Source: Mucor racemosus (lineage: Eukaryota > Mucoromycota > Mucoromycetes > Mucorales > Mucoraceae). From it: a stretch of 64,000 nucleotides of DNA. This document shows, one piece after another, positions 11,957 to 24,420 of the stretch (positions within the stretch are counted from its first letter, which is position 1; every line of letters starts with the position of its first letter). The DNA lies in assembly GCA_027405735.1 (NCBI GenBank), contig JAPEHQ010000009.1:1922001-1986000 (forward strand). The letters are read 5' to 3'. Below the pieces are notes generated by a model. That model did not search any database, was not told where the DNA came from, and was given only the letters and a program-made list of their open reading frames with translations. Made by a program: the position numbers and the translations under genes.

Positions 11957-12940
11957 TTAGATGGTTGTTGAGCCGAGTTTGGTGCGTTCATCAGCAAGTT
12001 TATGATATTCTTTAGCTTCTTGCTCAATCTGTTGCTTCAAATTCTCATATTCTCCCTTCTTTTTTTGTAATTGCACTACTTCATTTTGAAGTGTTTTAAT
12101 CTCATCTTCATATGATTTTTCCATATTCAATAATGTCTTTTCATCGTGCTTTGAAGAAGCATGCTCGGTCTTTGCATATTCTAATTCTTCTTCATGCTTC
12201 AACATGGCAATAACTAAAGTACTTGTACGTTCAAGAATCCTGTTTTGGAATATAAATATTAGAGACCTACAAATCAAATGTGCCTTGAAAAGACCTACAA
12301 TGATAAGAAGAGAGTAAATCCAGTCAAATAAAGGTTTCTTTGGGCATAGAATTTGCTAGCCTTTTGGCTTGCTTCATAGTTATAATCATGATAAGGGCGA
12401 TTAGCATCCTCAGGCTGTTGATCTTGATCAATACGTTGCAAACGGTTTACAGCATCTGAATAAATTATGCATCAATTTTTGATTTCATCGATTTACTATA
12501 TTTTTTTTTACCGATAAATAATACGAAAATGAAGCTATAAAATCATAAAAAAGAGAAAAACTCAATAACATTAGATATATTAACTAAATAAATCTAAACT
12601 TACCCAAAGACAATCTTTAAAGTTCTAACAGCTTTTGCGACCTATACCATTATGTTAATAACCAAACCATTAAAATTAAATCACGCTTACCAAAGGAGAA
12701 GTAGATACAAATTTGAGCATTGCTCTACGCCAACGAGAAGGGAAAGGGAACTAGATACATTTTCCTGTTTAAAAACCTGATTCTACCTCGAAATTTGTAT
12801 TATGAAGCCCTTACCACAAGGATGCCAAATGAGACCATCTTTGCAAACAAGTTAAATTATAAACACTATATATTTAATCATGATATTTGACATACCTCAA
12901 GCACCAAAATGAAGAATACTGTTGTATAATAAATAGTCAT
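11957..12940 (-). CDS. BAP31/Yet family ER membrane protein
   Basis: Exons 12940-12896, 12838-12815, 12750-12691, 12641-12604, 12534-12512, 12455-12299, 12239-11957; 209 residues. BAP31 proteins (yeast Yet1/Yet3) are triple-spanning ER proteins that help sort or control other membrane proteins. Three hydrophobic segments fit: residues about 2-23, 45-64 and 100-125. The conserved cytosolic motif around PSRWRRAM follows the first span, and the C-terminal half is a coiled coil rich in E, K and Q. Five of seven exons are 60 nt or shorter. The C-terminus (KLGSTTI) lacks the KKXX retrieval signal found in many relatives. Tandem with the eIF2-alpha gene upstream, 225 bases apart. Confidence 0.88.
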
Positions 12941-13165
12941 CTTGAAGTTTAATACAAAGAAAGAAGAAGAAAAGGAATTGAAACGTGAAGTTGTAACTTA
13001 ATATACTAGAAAAAAAAAAAAAAAGTTCGCGCTCAACAAAATCTTAACCATAGTGCAAAAGTACACAAACACACACATGAAAAAACGTCATTTGTAAATG
13101 TATAGCGATTTATGTATATTTTTTAATGTTTTTACTTGGAAAAATAAAAGAGAGATTTTATAATT

Positions 13166-14353
13166 TTACATATCATCATCACTAGCAGCGACAGCATCAC
13201 CTTCATCTTCATCACCACTAACAAGTTCATTCTCCTTTTCTGCTTGTGCCAACAAAGCAGCGAAATCTTTATCATCAGAATCGGATACCAATTTAGCTTC
13301 CTTTTCAACCTTGAATTTGGTCCAAGCATGTTTATCCAATTCTGTCTTTATTGCTTCAACACTCTTCTCAATAATCTCAAAACCGAGTTTCTTATCCAAA
13401 GAATCGACAGTGACAACATAGAAAGGTGCAGCCAAATATGTAATCTTAATAGGAATTTCCTCTGAACCAACTGATTCACCTGCCTTTAAAGCAGCCTTAA
13501 TAGCATTAACACCATCAATACCAGTACATCTTAAATCAAGTTCTTTTTTTATGCGTTAATCAATGTATGTAATTTCCCCCGTATCAAATGAAACTTACGA
13601 GCACGGATCTTGACAGGGTGAGGGGTCATTCTACGCTTAATGATTGACAATAATTCCTTTTGGACTTCATCAGACATGCTCATACCAGCAAAGACGGCAT
13701 CAGAATCACTATAATGTAATAAATTAGATATTCCGTCGTAGTAATTCAAAATGCAAATGCTTACACAATAGCCATCTTGAAAGCATCGTAAGCATGACCA
13801 AACTTCTTATACAAAGGCCAGCCAATGGATTCATATAAATCTTGAAGGGGCATGTCGTTCTTTTCAGCAACGTGACGCAAAATAGAATGAACAGCCTTTG
13901 ACTTGTTGTATTTCTCTTCACATTTGATGATATCTTCGGGAGTAACACGACGCTTGGATAAATCGATATAACCTAATTATAACATGTATATAAGTCTACT
14001 TTTTTTCCATAGAATTGAAGGATTTGTCATCGCGTTTTAAATCTTTACCCTTCTCTTCGTCAACTCTGAGAACAACAACAACTTCATCTCTACCAACACG
14101 AATCAACTTTTGAACTGAACGAATACGTCTTCTAGATAATTCAGAGAGCAAAATCATACCCTCTCTGTCTCCATATTCGAGCTACAATAAAAATTAATTA
14201 TCAAACCAAATTTTGCCCAAAAATAATTAATATATTTACAAGCTTAACATAAGCACCCATATCGGCAATTTGACGAACGTTGACCATGACAACATCGTCA
14301 ACCTTGGGAAACTCATTCTCGTACATACGACAAAAGAACTTATTGTCAGCCAT
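13166..14353 (-). CDS. SUI2: Translation initiation factor eIF2, alpha subunit
   Basis: Exons 14353-14240, 14181-14049, 13972-13765, 13708-13599, 13542-13166; 313 residues. eIF2-alpha is the regulatory subunit of the ternary complex that brings initiator tRNA to the ribosome. The S1/OB domain is clear ([20 protein letters not shown]) and contains the regulatory phosphorylation loop [15 protein letters not shown]; the serine at residue 54 corresponds to human Ser51, the Gcn2 target. The helical domain ([19 protein letters not shown]) and C-terminal alpha/beta domain ([25 protein letters not shown]) follow, ending in an acidic tail SDDDM. Length and order match the family, and both splice phases and similarity support the joins. 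Confidence 0.95.
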
Positions 14354-15989
14354 TTTTAATATATTATATTATGTCTATTTAACTAACAAAAGGAAAAGAG
14401 AAGAAAAAAAAATTGGTGAGATGAAAATTTTTTGAGGCTTTTGCGCGGAGTTGACCATGGATGATTTGCTATAATGGTCTACCGTATATCAGTGTTCAGG
14501 TTGCAAAAAACTGCGGTAGAGACATGTGGTGGTATACAGCTGTATTGCTAAGCTTAATTCTCGGTAGAAAACTTGCCAAAATAGTATATAATAAGACCAA
14601 AATGCTCATTACCTTAATGGTACTGAGATATAATCTAAAATGAATGCTTTTTATATTATTAACCATCGCCAACATTTTTCATGTCGGCAGTCATTTAATG
14701 AAAGTATATTCCCAATTGAATAAATAGTACAATGCTCAATTGACACGTGGTACACCTAATTCCAGAGAAATGAATGCTTCTAAAGGCTATCAATGCTATG
14801 AATTATCAGCTGTGAACTAGTCATTGGAAGAATAGAATTAGAAATAAACCCAACTGTAAATCACTCGACATCTATCCAAACTGGAATTTCTTAAAAAAAT
14901 CATACACTACGACAGGTTCTCTTGAATTACTATTAAACAAGCTTAAAACTGGATCTTGACTATCAAAAAATTTAGCAGCATCTCGATTGACCAGAAGAAA
15001 CTGACTGCGCTAACATAACACTTTCGAATTAAATCGTTACATCTAATTGACAACCAACTTCAAAGAAAAGAAAGTATGGGAAGAAAGCGGAAGCTCTGCA
15101 TAATAACATTGCTTGTTGCTTCAATTTTTATTTCCGCATGTTATAAACTAGTATATACTCTTCAATGATATAAGTTTTATTTTTTATAGAAAAAACTTAC
15201 ACTCCTTAATGCTGTATACATGATACTTACACAATCGAAAGCTGATGAACTACCCCGATTTTTTTATTATCGTGTTCTTGAATGCCATGTATCTTGGACA
15301 CAGCATAGAATTAAAATAAATAGATGTTTCTTTGGAAATTATCATACGCATTTGTTTAAATTTGCGAAATCGAAGCATCTGAAACGGCAACAACTTGATT
15401 ATATCGTAGCCATATTTGTTTTAAAAATGCCAACGAAAAGCTTATGAATTAATGCTATCATGTCGAAAGTTGCTTTCAATATTACTATTATGCATATTTA
15501 ACATTATTGTTGCAAGATTGCTTTCGTCAAACCGCATCAAGTTGAAAAAAAATACAAAAAACGGTTGTTTTTAATCATTGATACCTCTACCAATTTTGAC
15601 GATTTTTTATATCATAATACATCAAATTAAACGTATCATCTGCGACATAATATTGACATTAAATATGAAAGTGATATAAAGCGTCTAGCGTTCTTGGTGT
15701 CCTGAAATGTAATATTTGCCAAACAACATGTTCTTTTCATCAACTAAAGAAACAGCCTTGTGCCTTTTCTTGTGTCATATATCGTAATGTTATAATATAT
15801 ATGATATTTGATTTTCATTTAAACCATCTATCTTGATTCTAGCTAAATTTTTGATGGTTTAATATTCTTTAATAAGCTTCAAACCAAATAAAAAAAATCG
15901 ATTTTGGACAATTTGTGAAACTTTTTTCGCTGAAACTTTTTAATGTAATTCATGCCACAAGATACAGGTTTTGTGCGTCTATAAATACT

Positions 15990-16421
15990 ATATAATCAAA
16001 GTAATAGTTTGCATTACAGCTTACGGCCTATGCTAACTGAGTTCCGAAACCGATCTATTAATATTATTATTATCGAAATGTTTCATATTGAATTTTGCGC
16101 AAAATGTAATTGTACTTTTGGAAGCTTTTTGACATTAAGCATCACATTTTATAAGCATATTTCAAATTTAATTACTTGTAATAATGCACAGCAAACTTAT
16201 CTACCGATCAAGTTATTGCTGAACCTTCTAGCTGCATTTTTCCGTAGATAAACTACAGTTTTTTGTCAAATTCAGAGTTTGGGATGGGGGTGTGCAGGGA
16301 AAAAATTGAGGCTAGGAGCGATGCGAAAGTCCTCTTCGTACGCATTTTTAAGGATACATCCACAAAAAATCAATATTTTGAGAAAAACTAAATTGGATTC
16401 GTTAGAGCTCAATGAGGTCGA
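15990..16421 (+). repeat. Family R1, truncated copy 5
   Basis: Matches the middle of the other R1 copies (TACAGCTTACGGCCTATG, TCTAGCTGCATTTTTCCGTAG, AAATTCAGAGTTTGGGATG, CACAAAAAATCAATATTTTG) but stops abruptly near 16421, where the sequence changes to the GTGC-rich patch. More diverged than the other copies. Confidence 0.6.
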
Positions 16422-16437
16422 TGAACACTACGGCCGA

Positions 16438-16690
16438 CCTGTGCTGCATAAGATGATTTCGTTGTGCCCACTGAATATCGTTCAAAAGATACCAATATGC
16501 ACTTAGGCGGCACAACAAAAGAAACTGCACACGAGCACAACGCTAACCCTGTATGTGCTGGATTATATATTCTGTCCGTGTGCATAACATTAATCCCATG
16601 TGCGCATAATAATAAAATCTGACCATGAACATAATGAGTTGATTGTATGGGCACAAATTGGTTTGTAAATGATTGAACATCGTGCCGTTC
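16438..16690. repeat. GTGC/GCAC motif cluster
   Basis: At least ten copies of GTGC or GCAC (often TGTGC/GCACA) occur in both orientations in about 250 bases of otherwise AT-rich sequence, starting where R1 copy 5 is interrupted. This resembles subterminal motif arrays of DNA transposons. No transposase is nearby. Confidence 0.45.
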
Positions 16691-17390
16691 TCAAAATTCC
16701 ATTGCATTTTTTTACTAGATTGGGTTTTTAAATTACATTTGTTGTTTTTATTAATACAAATTATAGACAATACAATTCAATGCGTTGTTGATGTAGAGCA
16801 ATACATGCAAAAACCAATATATTTACAATTATCATCATTTGTAAATATGTTTACAGCTATAATGCATACAGCTAGAATGGTTTTTGCTTGAGCATAAAGT
16901 TAAACAACACTTACTGCTTAAATTTATATGCAAGACAAATCTAAGGTCATATATGTTACTTTATCACACATAACATTTAAACAAATAAACCTTCTTTGAA
17001 CTTACTATTTTAGTTTACGATTGCCAGCGGTAAAAAGGTTTGTTTTCAAGTATACAGATGCTACGATCAAAACTATGATTATTAGACAAAACATTAGATT
17101 ATTCTTTTTTTTTTATTTCTACATCATTTGAAATTTTATCACTTTTCTGGAGCATTTCGTGGGTTTGTAGCCAGTTCTAGCTTTCGTTGAGTAGACATTG
17201 TTACGCCAAGAGATTATATCAATCTCCAAGCTAAAATACTGTACTAAATCATTTAATAAAAATAAAGGAAAACTGTTATAAAATAAAAGAGCACACTAAA
17301 ACTAAAGAACTTTATTATAAGATCGAAACATCTTCTTTTATATTCACATTCTCTAATTATATGACTCGTCTAAAATGAGTCTGCAGTATT

Positions 17391-17395
<5 letters not shown>

Positions 17396-17422
<27 letters not shown>
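17396..17422. repeat. (TA)n microsatellite
   Basis: Uninterrupted run of about thirteen TA units. Confidence 0.9.
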
Positions 17423-18819
17423 CCAATCAAGTCTAGGTAACACACACTAGTTCCACATTCCTGTATAAACTGAGCTTTATAACATAATACACAGCAATGT
17501 AGAACTTAATATACCAAACTGTGTCGTAATCTTAATCAAAGAATGCACACATATCTGTAGATGCAACAGATATAAATATCATTACTTTCGATGTGATCTG
17601 GTAATTAAGAAATACGTCCAGCAATAAAGTAGTAAAAATAATAATATTTGATCTTAGAATGCGGTTAAATGAAAATATCAGCCTTTAATACAGACTGCTA
17701 CCTATATTAAAAACATTAGTTCCTCATGTTAGCAAGTTCGCATACGCATTCAGATACAAGGAAAGAATACAAGTTTGATAGCCTGATATGCCTTATTAAA
17801 TGGTGAATATATCCTTCGAATATGAAAACAAAAAGGAAGAAACAACACATGTAGAAAAGGATTTTCAAGGTTTTGCATTATTTAGCTCAATTAAAACCCT
17901 GTTAGATTGCACATTTCAGCCAATGTAGAAGCAGCATCACAGCGCATGAACAATAAACTAATAAACAAAGTAGGCAATACAGTATCTGTTACCATAGAAA
18001 CATAATACATTTTTTTACCAGAGAAACCGCCTGTCATATCATGCATTCATTAAAACATCGCAAAAGCGAGCCCCTAGAGCGACGCCGTAATTGAGAATAG
18101 CAAGATTGAACGGCAAAGTCTACTATGGTACATCTAAGTTTCAAATAAAAAGGTGTTTTTTCAGCTTTTCTTATATTTAACCATGTACGATCTGAAAATT
18201 CAGTTTTTGTAGCGGACATTTTTCGGGGCTCATTTTACCCTTACCAACACTCATGATTTTGATCAAAAAACAAAAAAATCAAATTTTGATACCAAAATCA
18301 ACGTTTAAATATACTACATTGTGAGAGAAAATTGTAGCCATGGCTAATATACATTTTATAAAAGCTTAATATTAAATGTTAAGTAATGAAACTTTGCGCT
18401 TTTGGCCCAAAAACGGATTTTTGGTTAAAGGATTTTCATGTAATATTTTGCAATAAAAGTGTTTGTTATTTTTTATTTAGCAGATAGAGCACTAAATTTG
18501 GTACATGTATATATTTTTTGTTTTTATAATTGGTAGTATAATTAACTCTAGATTTGCAAAATCAGAAAAAAAAAATTAAAAAATGTCAAAATTGAAGATC
18601 TGGACAAAAATAATTTTCTAAATTAATATTCCGCTTATAAGCCTTGGAAGTCTTAAAAATAAGAGATTTAATAATACTTGAGAACTTTTTCAAGAACTAA
18701 TGATGCTGTGCCCACTTGATTCAAGCTTATTACTGTAAATCTTTGTACATGTTAATATTGTGTGGTAGTTTATTTGATGATAATATAGTCTTACTTTATA
18801 ATTATTGCGCTAGAGGTAA

Positions 18820-19010
18820 TTCAAATTGAGTTTTAGTCTTATCCCTCCAACATCATAAACATAAACATGGCCATCACTGGGACCTATTATTGCCACCTTT
18901 TTACCCTCTTTGTTCCAAGCCAATTTATTTAATGCGTTACTAGAATCAACTTACGTACTTAAAAATGGTTTCTCGGTATTTGCATTCAAATTCTATAAAT
19001 TAAATTAAAT
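18820..19010 (-). pseudogene. Fragment of a dynein intermediate chain gene
   Basis: The minus strand reads two short stretches that look like the C-terminal WD40 end of cytoplasmic dynein intermediate chain: NLNANTEKPFLST, then after a 15-base splice-like remnant (GTAAG...CTAG), NALNKLAWNKEGKKVAI followed by GPSDGHVYVYDVGG, then a stop. The remnant is too short to be a working intron and reads through a stop. I see no upstream dynein sequence, so this is a stranded gene fragment. Identification rests on my recognition of the ALNK-W-EG--AAIG-SDG-VYVYD pattern. Confidence 0.6.
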
Positions 19011-19031
19011 GATTCCATCTACAGTAGTATC

Positions 19032-19758
19032 TGCAGTAAATTACGATGTTATTTACTAAAATAAAAAAAATATAAAAATAAAAGCAGTAGAAATACAATT
19101 ATAATCAGCTAAAGTTTTTATTACAAAAGATTTCTGAAGAGTTAAAATAATTGAAAAGTATGAGGATATTTATAGTGATTTGGAGAACTTGGATACCATC
19201 AGACTTGAATGGATGTATATTTAGTAATCTTCCAGTTTTGAGTACATTGTTATTGATTTGATATTTTAAGGGGTAAACTGTATAGAGCATTGACCATAAG
19301 GGATTGTACGTCAAGTGTGACAATATTGACCTTTTGGGAAATGGTTGTTTTTGTTTATTTCTGTTATATCTATTTTATGTAACCTTGATTTTTAAGGGGT
19401 AGTTTTTATATGCTTGAATCTTATTTATATTGATAGTGCAACTACGATATAGATGAGTAGTTGACTAAATTGATATCTTTGTTTATTATCATTATTAATT
19501 TGGATAGAATCCTGTTTTGATATATATGTCATTTGTGTAATTGATTGCGCCGTGATCAAGGGTGCTATCATCTACACGACATGTATGGTTCAAAAAGGGT
19601 ATTTCATATTCTTAGCATGCGTTTGTTATTGTGTTCAATTGAAGCGTTTGTTTATTATCGTTGTTCACATTTCAAGTGGCATCATATTTTATGAGCGATA
19701 CTTGAAATTTAGGTTGTTTTATTTTTATCAAGCGTTTTTAGTATGTAATTCCACTGCA
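19032..19758. mobile_element. Solo LTR, copy A (727 bp)
   Basis: Begins TGCAGT and ends ACTGCA, a 6-bp terminal inverted repeat with canonical TG...CA ends. It is flanked on both sides by the 5-bp duplication GTATC (19027-19031 and 19759-19763), as left by an integrase. No internal retroelement region adjoins it, so it is a solo LTR left by LTR-LTR recombination. Nearly identical to 21659-22373. Confidence 0.88.
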
Positions 19759-20994
19759 GTATCAAACGTATCATCAGCCCGCCTTATGATAAATGTCAAT
19801 CTAAAATCAGAAAAATCCCATTATTGTCTTTGTTATAAGCTATGAAAAGCTTGATTTTTAGTAATATAGCAATCAGTAAATAAAAAACAAGATGACACTA
19901 ATATCATATCGTGAGCATTTAAAATCTAAGTAATTTTGATAAAGTATGCTTTTAAAACCCTTTTTAAAAATCCTGAGGCAAATACAACATCTTGGTCCTA
20001 TAATTTTTATCCGTCAAAATGTTGCGATTTCCACTACACAATGAATGAACCTTTTATCAATCTTGACCTCAATGTACACTGTTGGATATCAGTTCTTTAC
20101 CAGTTGTATTTTATCTGATTTATTAATATTTAGTCATATTGAACGATGATTTGTCAGCATCGCCAAAAAAAAGAATAAATCCTTCAAGAGTTTTCTGCAT
20201 ATCAAATTATGCAATTTAGTAGCAATGATTGCACTTAACTATGCTTTTTAAAAGCCTAATGGTGTTATCAGGATAACTAGTACTTTCATTCAAAAGTAAG
20301 CTTTGCTTTATACATTTACATTCGCCCATTCAATAAATGATATTGCATTTATTATCCGTTATATCAATTGACCAAATTTACCTTGACCTAATACATCTGA
20401 CAATTAAATACCTAAATTACACTTGAGCCACCAGGTATTGCCGCAAAACAACCTCGTCCAGGTCGACGAAGCATCACAATTTTTATTGTTTTTTTGTGTT
20501 CATTGATCTGAGCTCTCTCTCACATTCATAAATCTCTGCATAAACCATATCTGTATTTGTTCAATTTACCTGAAATATTTGCATTGAATGCCAACAACGT
20601 ACTTGATATAAACCCTTACTTTATTGCGGCTCAACACAGCTAATTTGATGCCAGTTTAGCATTAGCAGTTAAATCATCAGATAAATGATAAATGTGAGAT
20701 TAGACAACCTCTTTTAATAGTTTTTCTTGTTATGAGCAGCTAATAATGGACCATTATTATAGATGATACGCTAATCAAGGATGGTGAGTTAATTCTAATG
20801 GATTAACGAGGAGTCGATATAGCAGTATAAATAAAATAATATTAAAATCAAATATAGCAATTGAATGAGCAAGAAATAATAAACCATGCAAATTAGCATA
20901 ATTGAATTGTCTCAAGCGTTTCGAACTGAATACGCCTTTACTTTTAACCTATAAAAATTGATTAATTAATAAAACCAATTAACAAGTAACCATT

Positions 20995-21485
20995 ATGATG
21001 TACCTGTCGTATATTTCCATGTTTGATAAATAATACTTCTTAAATAAGAGTAGAATTAAAAGAGAATGAGGAGTAATAAACCAGTTCTTCAACTGTACAA
21101 TAAAAACAAGGGATCGTTTATTTAGATATAAAGGTATGGCCTTTTATATTGATTTGACATTGAGACCCCGAGATGTAATTTAAGGCACTATTAAACCATT
21201 AGATCTGTTTGATAGTTATCTATGGATTGAAATGGATCAATCATGATTTAACAGTGCTTGCAAAGCTTATGAGTTGTCTTGTTGTTGCAATTCTACGCTA
21301 AATGTGCTTGGATGTTAATTTGATAGTTACTTGATTGATTAACCGCTGGGATAAAATAATATGGTGTCATAATTGGGGTCCAAGCGATCTTGGTAATTGC
21401 TGGATAAAATTGGTATGCTAGCAGTTCCTTATATCCAATATGAAGACTTTGCACTTCAATACATGTCGTAGTATTAAATAACATT
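20995..21485 (-). repeat. Family R2, copy 2
   Basis: Reverse complement of the copy at 240-724. On the minus strand it keeps an open frame of 63 codons (21484-21293) that begins MLFNTTTCIEVQSLHIGYKE; the family is unknown to me. Likely a fragment of a retroelement or other transposon coding region. Confidence 0.6.
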
Positions 21486-21658
21486 TAAACTGCCTTATCA
21501 CATCAATTAATTCTCCAAATCAAATAGTATATAAACCCTATTAATTTCATTTCAATAAAGGATATCTCTTCACTTGATTAAATTTCTGGTTTTATTTAAC
21601 ATAAATATATTCTGATAAATCAGTAGCAAGTGATCTATCAGAATTACAACATTCCATA

Positions 21659-22373
21659 TGCAGTAAATGACGATGTTTTTTACTAAAATAAAAGCAGTAG
21701 ATATACAATTATAATCAGCGAAAGTTTTTATTACAAAAGATTTCTGAAGAGTTAAAATAATTGAAAAGTATGAGGGTATTTATAGTGATTTGGAGAACTT
21801 GGATACCATCAGACTTGAATGGATGTATATTTAGTAATCTTCCAGTTTTGAGTACATTGTTATTGATTTGATATTTTAAGGGGTAAATTGTGTAGAGCAT
21901 TGACCATAAGGGATTGTATGTCAAGTGTGACAATACCGACCTTTTGGGAAATGGTTGTTTTGTTTATTTCTTTTATATCATCTACTTTATGTAACCTTGA
22001 TTTCTAAGGGGTAGTTTTTATATGCTTGAATCTTATTTATATTGATAGTGCAACTTCGATATAGATGAGTAGTTGACTAAATTGATATCTTTGTTTATTA
22101 TCATTATTGATTTGGATGGAATCCTGCTTTGATATATATGTCATTTGTGTAATTGATTGCGCCGTGATCAAGGGTGCTATCATCTACACGACATGTATGG
22201 TTCAAAAGGGTATTTCATATTTTTAGCATGGGTTTGTTATTGTGTTCAATTGAAGCGTCTGTTTATTATTGTTGTTCACATTTCAAGTGGCATCATATCT
22301 TATATATGAGCGACACTTGGAATTTAGGTTGTTTTATTTTTATCAAACGTTTTTAGTATGTAATTCCACTGCG
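21659..22373. mobile_element. Solo LTR, copy B (715 bp)
   Basis: Same family as 19032-19758, differing by small indels and point changes. It begins TGCAGT and ends ACTGCG (terminal A mutated to G). Flanked by a different 5-bp duplication, CCATA (21654-21658 and 22374-22378), showing an independent insertion. Flanking sequence on both sides is itself LTR-like, so it may be nested in an older element. Confidence 0.87.
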
Positions 22374-23214
22374 CCATATATAGAAGATCTCTGACAGATC
22401 TAGCAGATCTTATCTATTCAGTAACTGGTTCCTGTCATCTAGGAACTAATAATGAAACATAACTTATAGCAATATTACCACCGAAACATAACATAATATT
22501 ATATCCATACACATTAATAATAATTTCTATTGCCACATCTAATGAATCCCTGTCCATTAGATCTTATCACACAGTTCCAATAACTATATAAACCCATATA
22601 TAATTCATTCTAATAAACGGTATTTTTTACGTCTGCAGTAAAATATGGGTGTAAAAAGCGATAAAGAATACTGTTAAAATCCTTCTTTATTAAAATATGG
22701 ATAATGTGCAATAAAATGGTTATTCTACGTCTCTATTTATATTATTTGGTGATTATTTACTATCTTGCAATTGCATTGCAATTGTCAACGATTCCATTAA
22801 TTTTGAGTATAAATGTTGGGTTGTTTGGTTATTGATTTGGTGGATCAGGACGGTGTTTTAAATATAGTTTGTCAATCATGCTTTCAGAACAGCCCTTACT
22901 TGTTCTACTTGATAAGCATGTACTTTTTATATCTTTTATATAGGATATCCCACATTACTTTAGTATTTTAGCATCTCTTATTTGAATATTATTATACCCT
23001 TGCTATCTTTATGCAATTGTCTATTTACTATATAGTCTTATCTTTGATAGCATGGTTTCAAATGAGATGACATTTAATTTAGGTATTTTATGATGGGAAT
23101 CTAGCTTAGTTCACTTCAACGTCGATTTTAATTTACAAAGTCTCGATAAATCAGCATGTAACCCACAAAGATTGACCTGAAATTGATTATTAAAAATTGA
23201 GCACCTAAATTGAG

Positions 23215-24420
23215 ACATTAGTTTTTTATATTCACAAGATAGATCCAATTCTAAGCTACTTTGAATTTTTTCTTTCAGCGAAAAATATTGGTTTTTCGTC
23301 AAGATAATCAAAACAATAGTTCTTATCACAGCTTAAAGCTTATCATAACGGGGTTCCAAAACCGATTTGAAAAAATGGATGAAAAATGATTAAAAAAACA
23401 AAATCGTTTAATGGCTCATGAACTGCAAAGTAAGTTAACCTAGCATCGTAAATAATTATTGTATAGTTTTGGATTCTACATCTATCTAAACAAAAGCCAG
23501 ACAAACATTCCACATCAAATTTTGTGTAAAACGTGATTGAAATTTTGGAGGTTTTTTGAAAATACACATCACTTTTTATAAGCATAATTAAAATATAAGT
23601 ATTGGCAGTGATATGCAAAAAAATTATCTATCGATCGAGCTATTATAGAACCTTCTAGCTGCATTTTTCGTAGAGGAAACGAGATTTTTGTCATTTTTTT
23701 TTCAAATTCAGAATTTGGGATGAGGGTATACAAGGGAAAAATTGAAGCTAGAAACGGAGGTACATCTTTTTAAACATTTTTGAGGATATCTCCATGAAAA
23801 ATCTATGTTTTGAAAAAAATTAAATTGGGTCCGAGAGAGCTCAACGAGATCGATGACATGAATGTCAAAAAAATATTGCTCAATTTAACGAATGTTTTGA
23901 AATCCACTACAAAAAAAACTAAAAAAATGAAAAAAAATAAAATGCACAGAATTTTTTTATAATTTAATGTGTTGTAGAGCACTTCAAAACAAGTAAGTTT
24001 CATTATCAAAAAACGTTGGTATAACTTACTTTTTTGTAGAGATATGAGGCCTCAAAGTTTTAATTCTTTAGCAGTAAAATACCTGTAAAAATCTGAAACG
24101 TTAGCACTGAAAAATTAATACCAACTGCAAAAAATAAGATATTTTCGGATACTTATTTTTGGATTAAAGTGGAGCATCTCAGGTACATTGACATATATGT
24201 TTTTCTTGGTGTTATTTAGTGAAAAAAAAAGTGGGACAGGGATGAAAAGTGGGGCCCAGTTTTAACAAAAAAGCAGCGAATTTCACCTGTTTTCGAGCCT
24301 ATCGTGAAATAAATAATACTTTCAGGAACAGATAGCATAATACAACTAATTCATATACATTTTGCAATGCCCAAGATATATTCTGACAGTTATTTAGTGA
24401 ATGATATATACCTTTGATTT
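23215..24420 (+). repeat. Family R1, copy 2
   Basis: Aligns along its length with copies 1 and 3 (GAAAAATATTGGTTTTTCG, AACTGCAAAGTAAG, TTCTAGCTGCATTTTTCG, GCCTCAAAGTTTTAATTC, TTTTCTTGGTGTTATTTAG). The short frame kept in copies 1, 3 and 4 is broken here. Confidence 0.7.

Noticed and set aside
18034..18219. Minus-strand open frame of 61 codons (MSATKTEFSDRTW...).
   Set aside because: Short, unrecognised, in a repeat-rich region; part resembles a patch near 38.2 kb that has no open frame.
19105..19323. 72-codon minus-strand frame repeated at 21715-21933.
   Set aside because: The frame is conserved only because both lie in the duplicated solo LTR; no protein similarity.
20341..20470. Minus strand reads DVLGQGKFGQLI, resembling the glycine-rich loop of a DYRK/Yak1-type kinase.
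   Set aside because: The motif sits between in-frame stops, nothing else of a kinase follows or precedes it in any frame, and the surrounding sequence is repeat-rich. Could be a tiny relic or chance.
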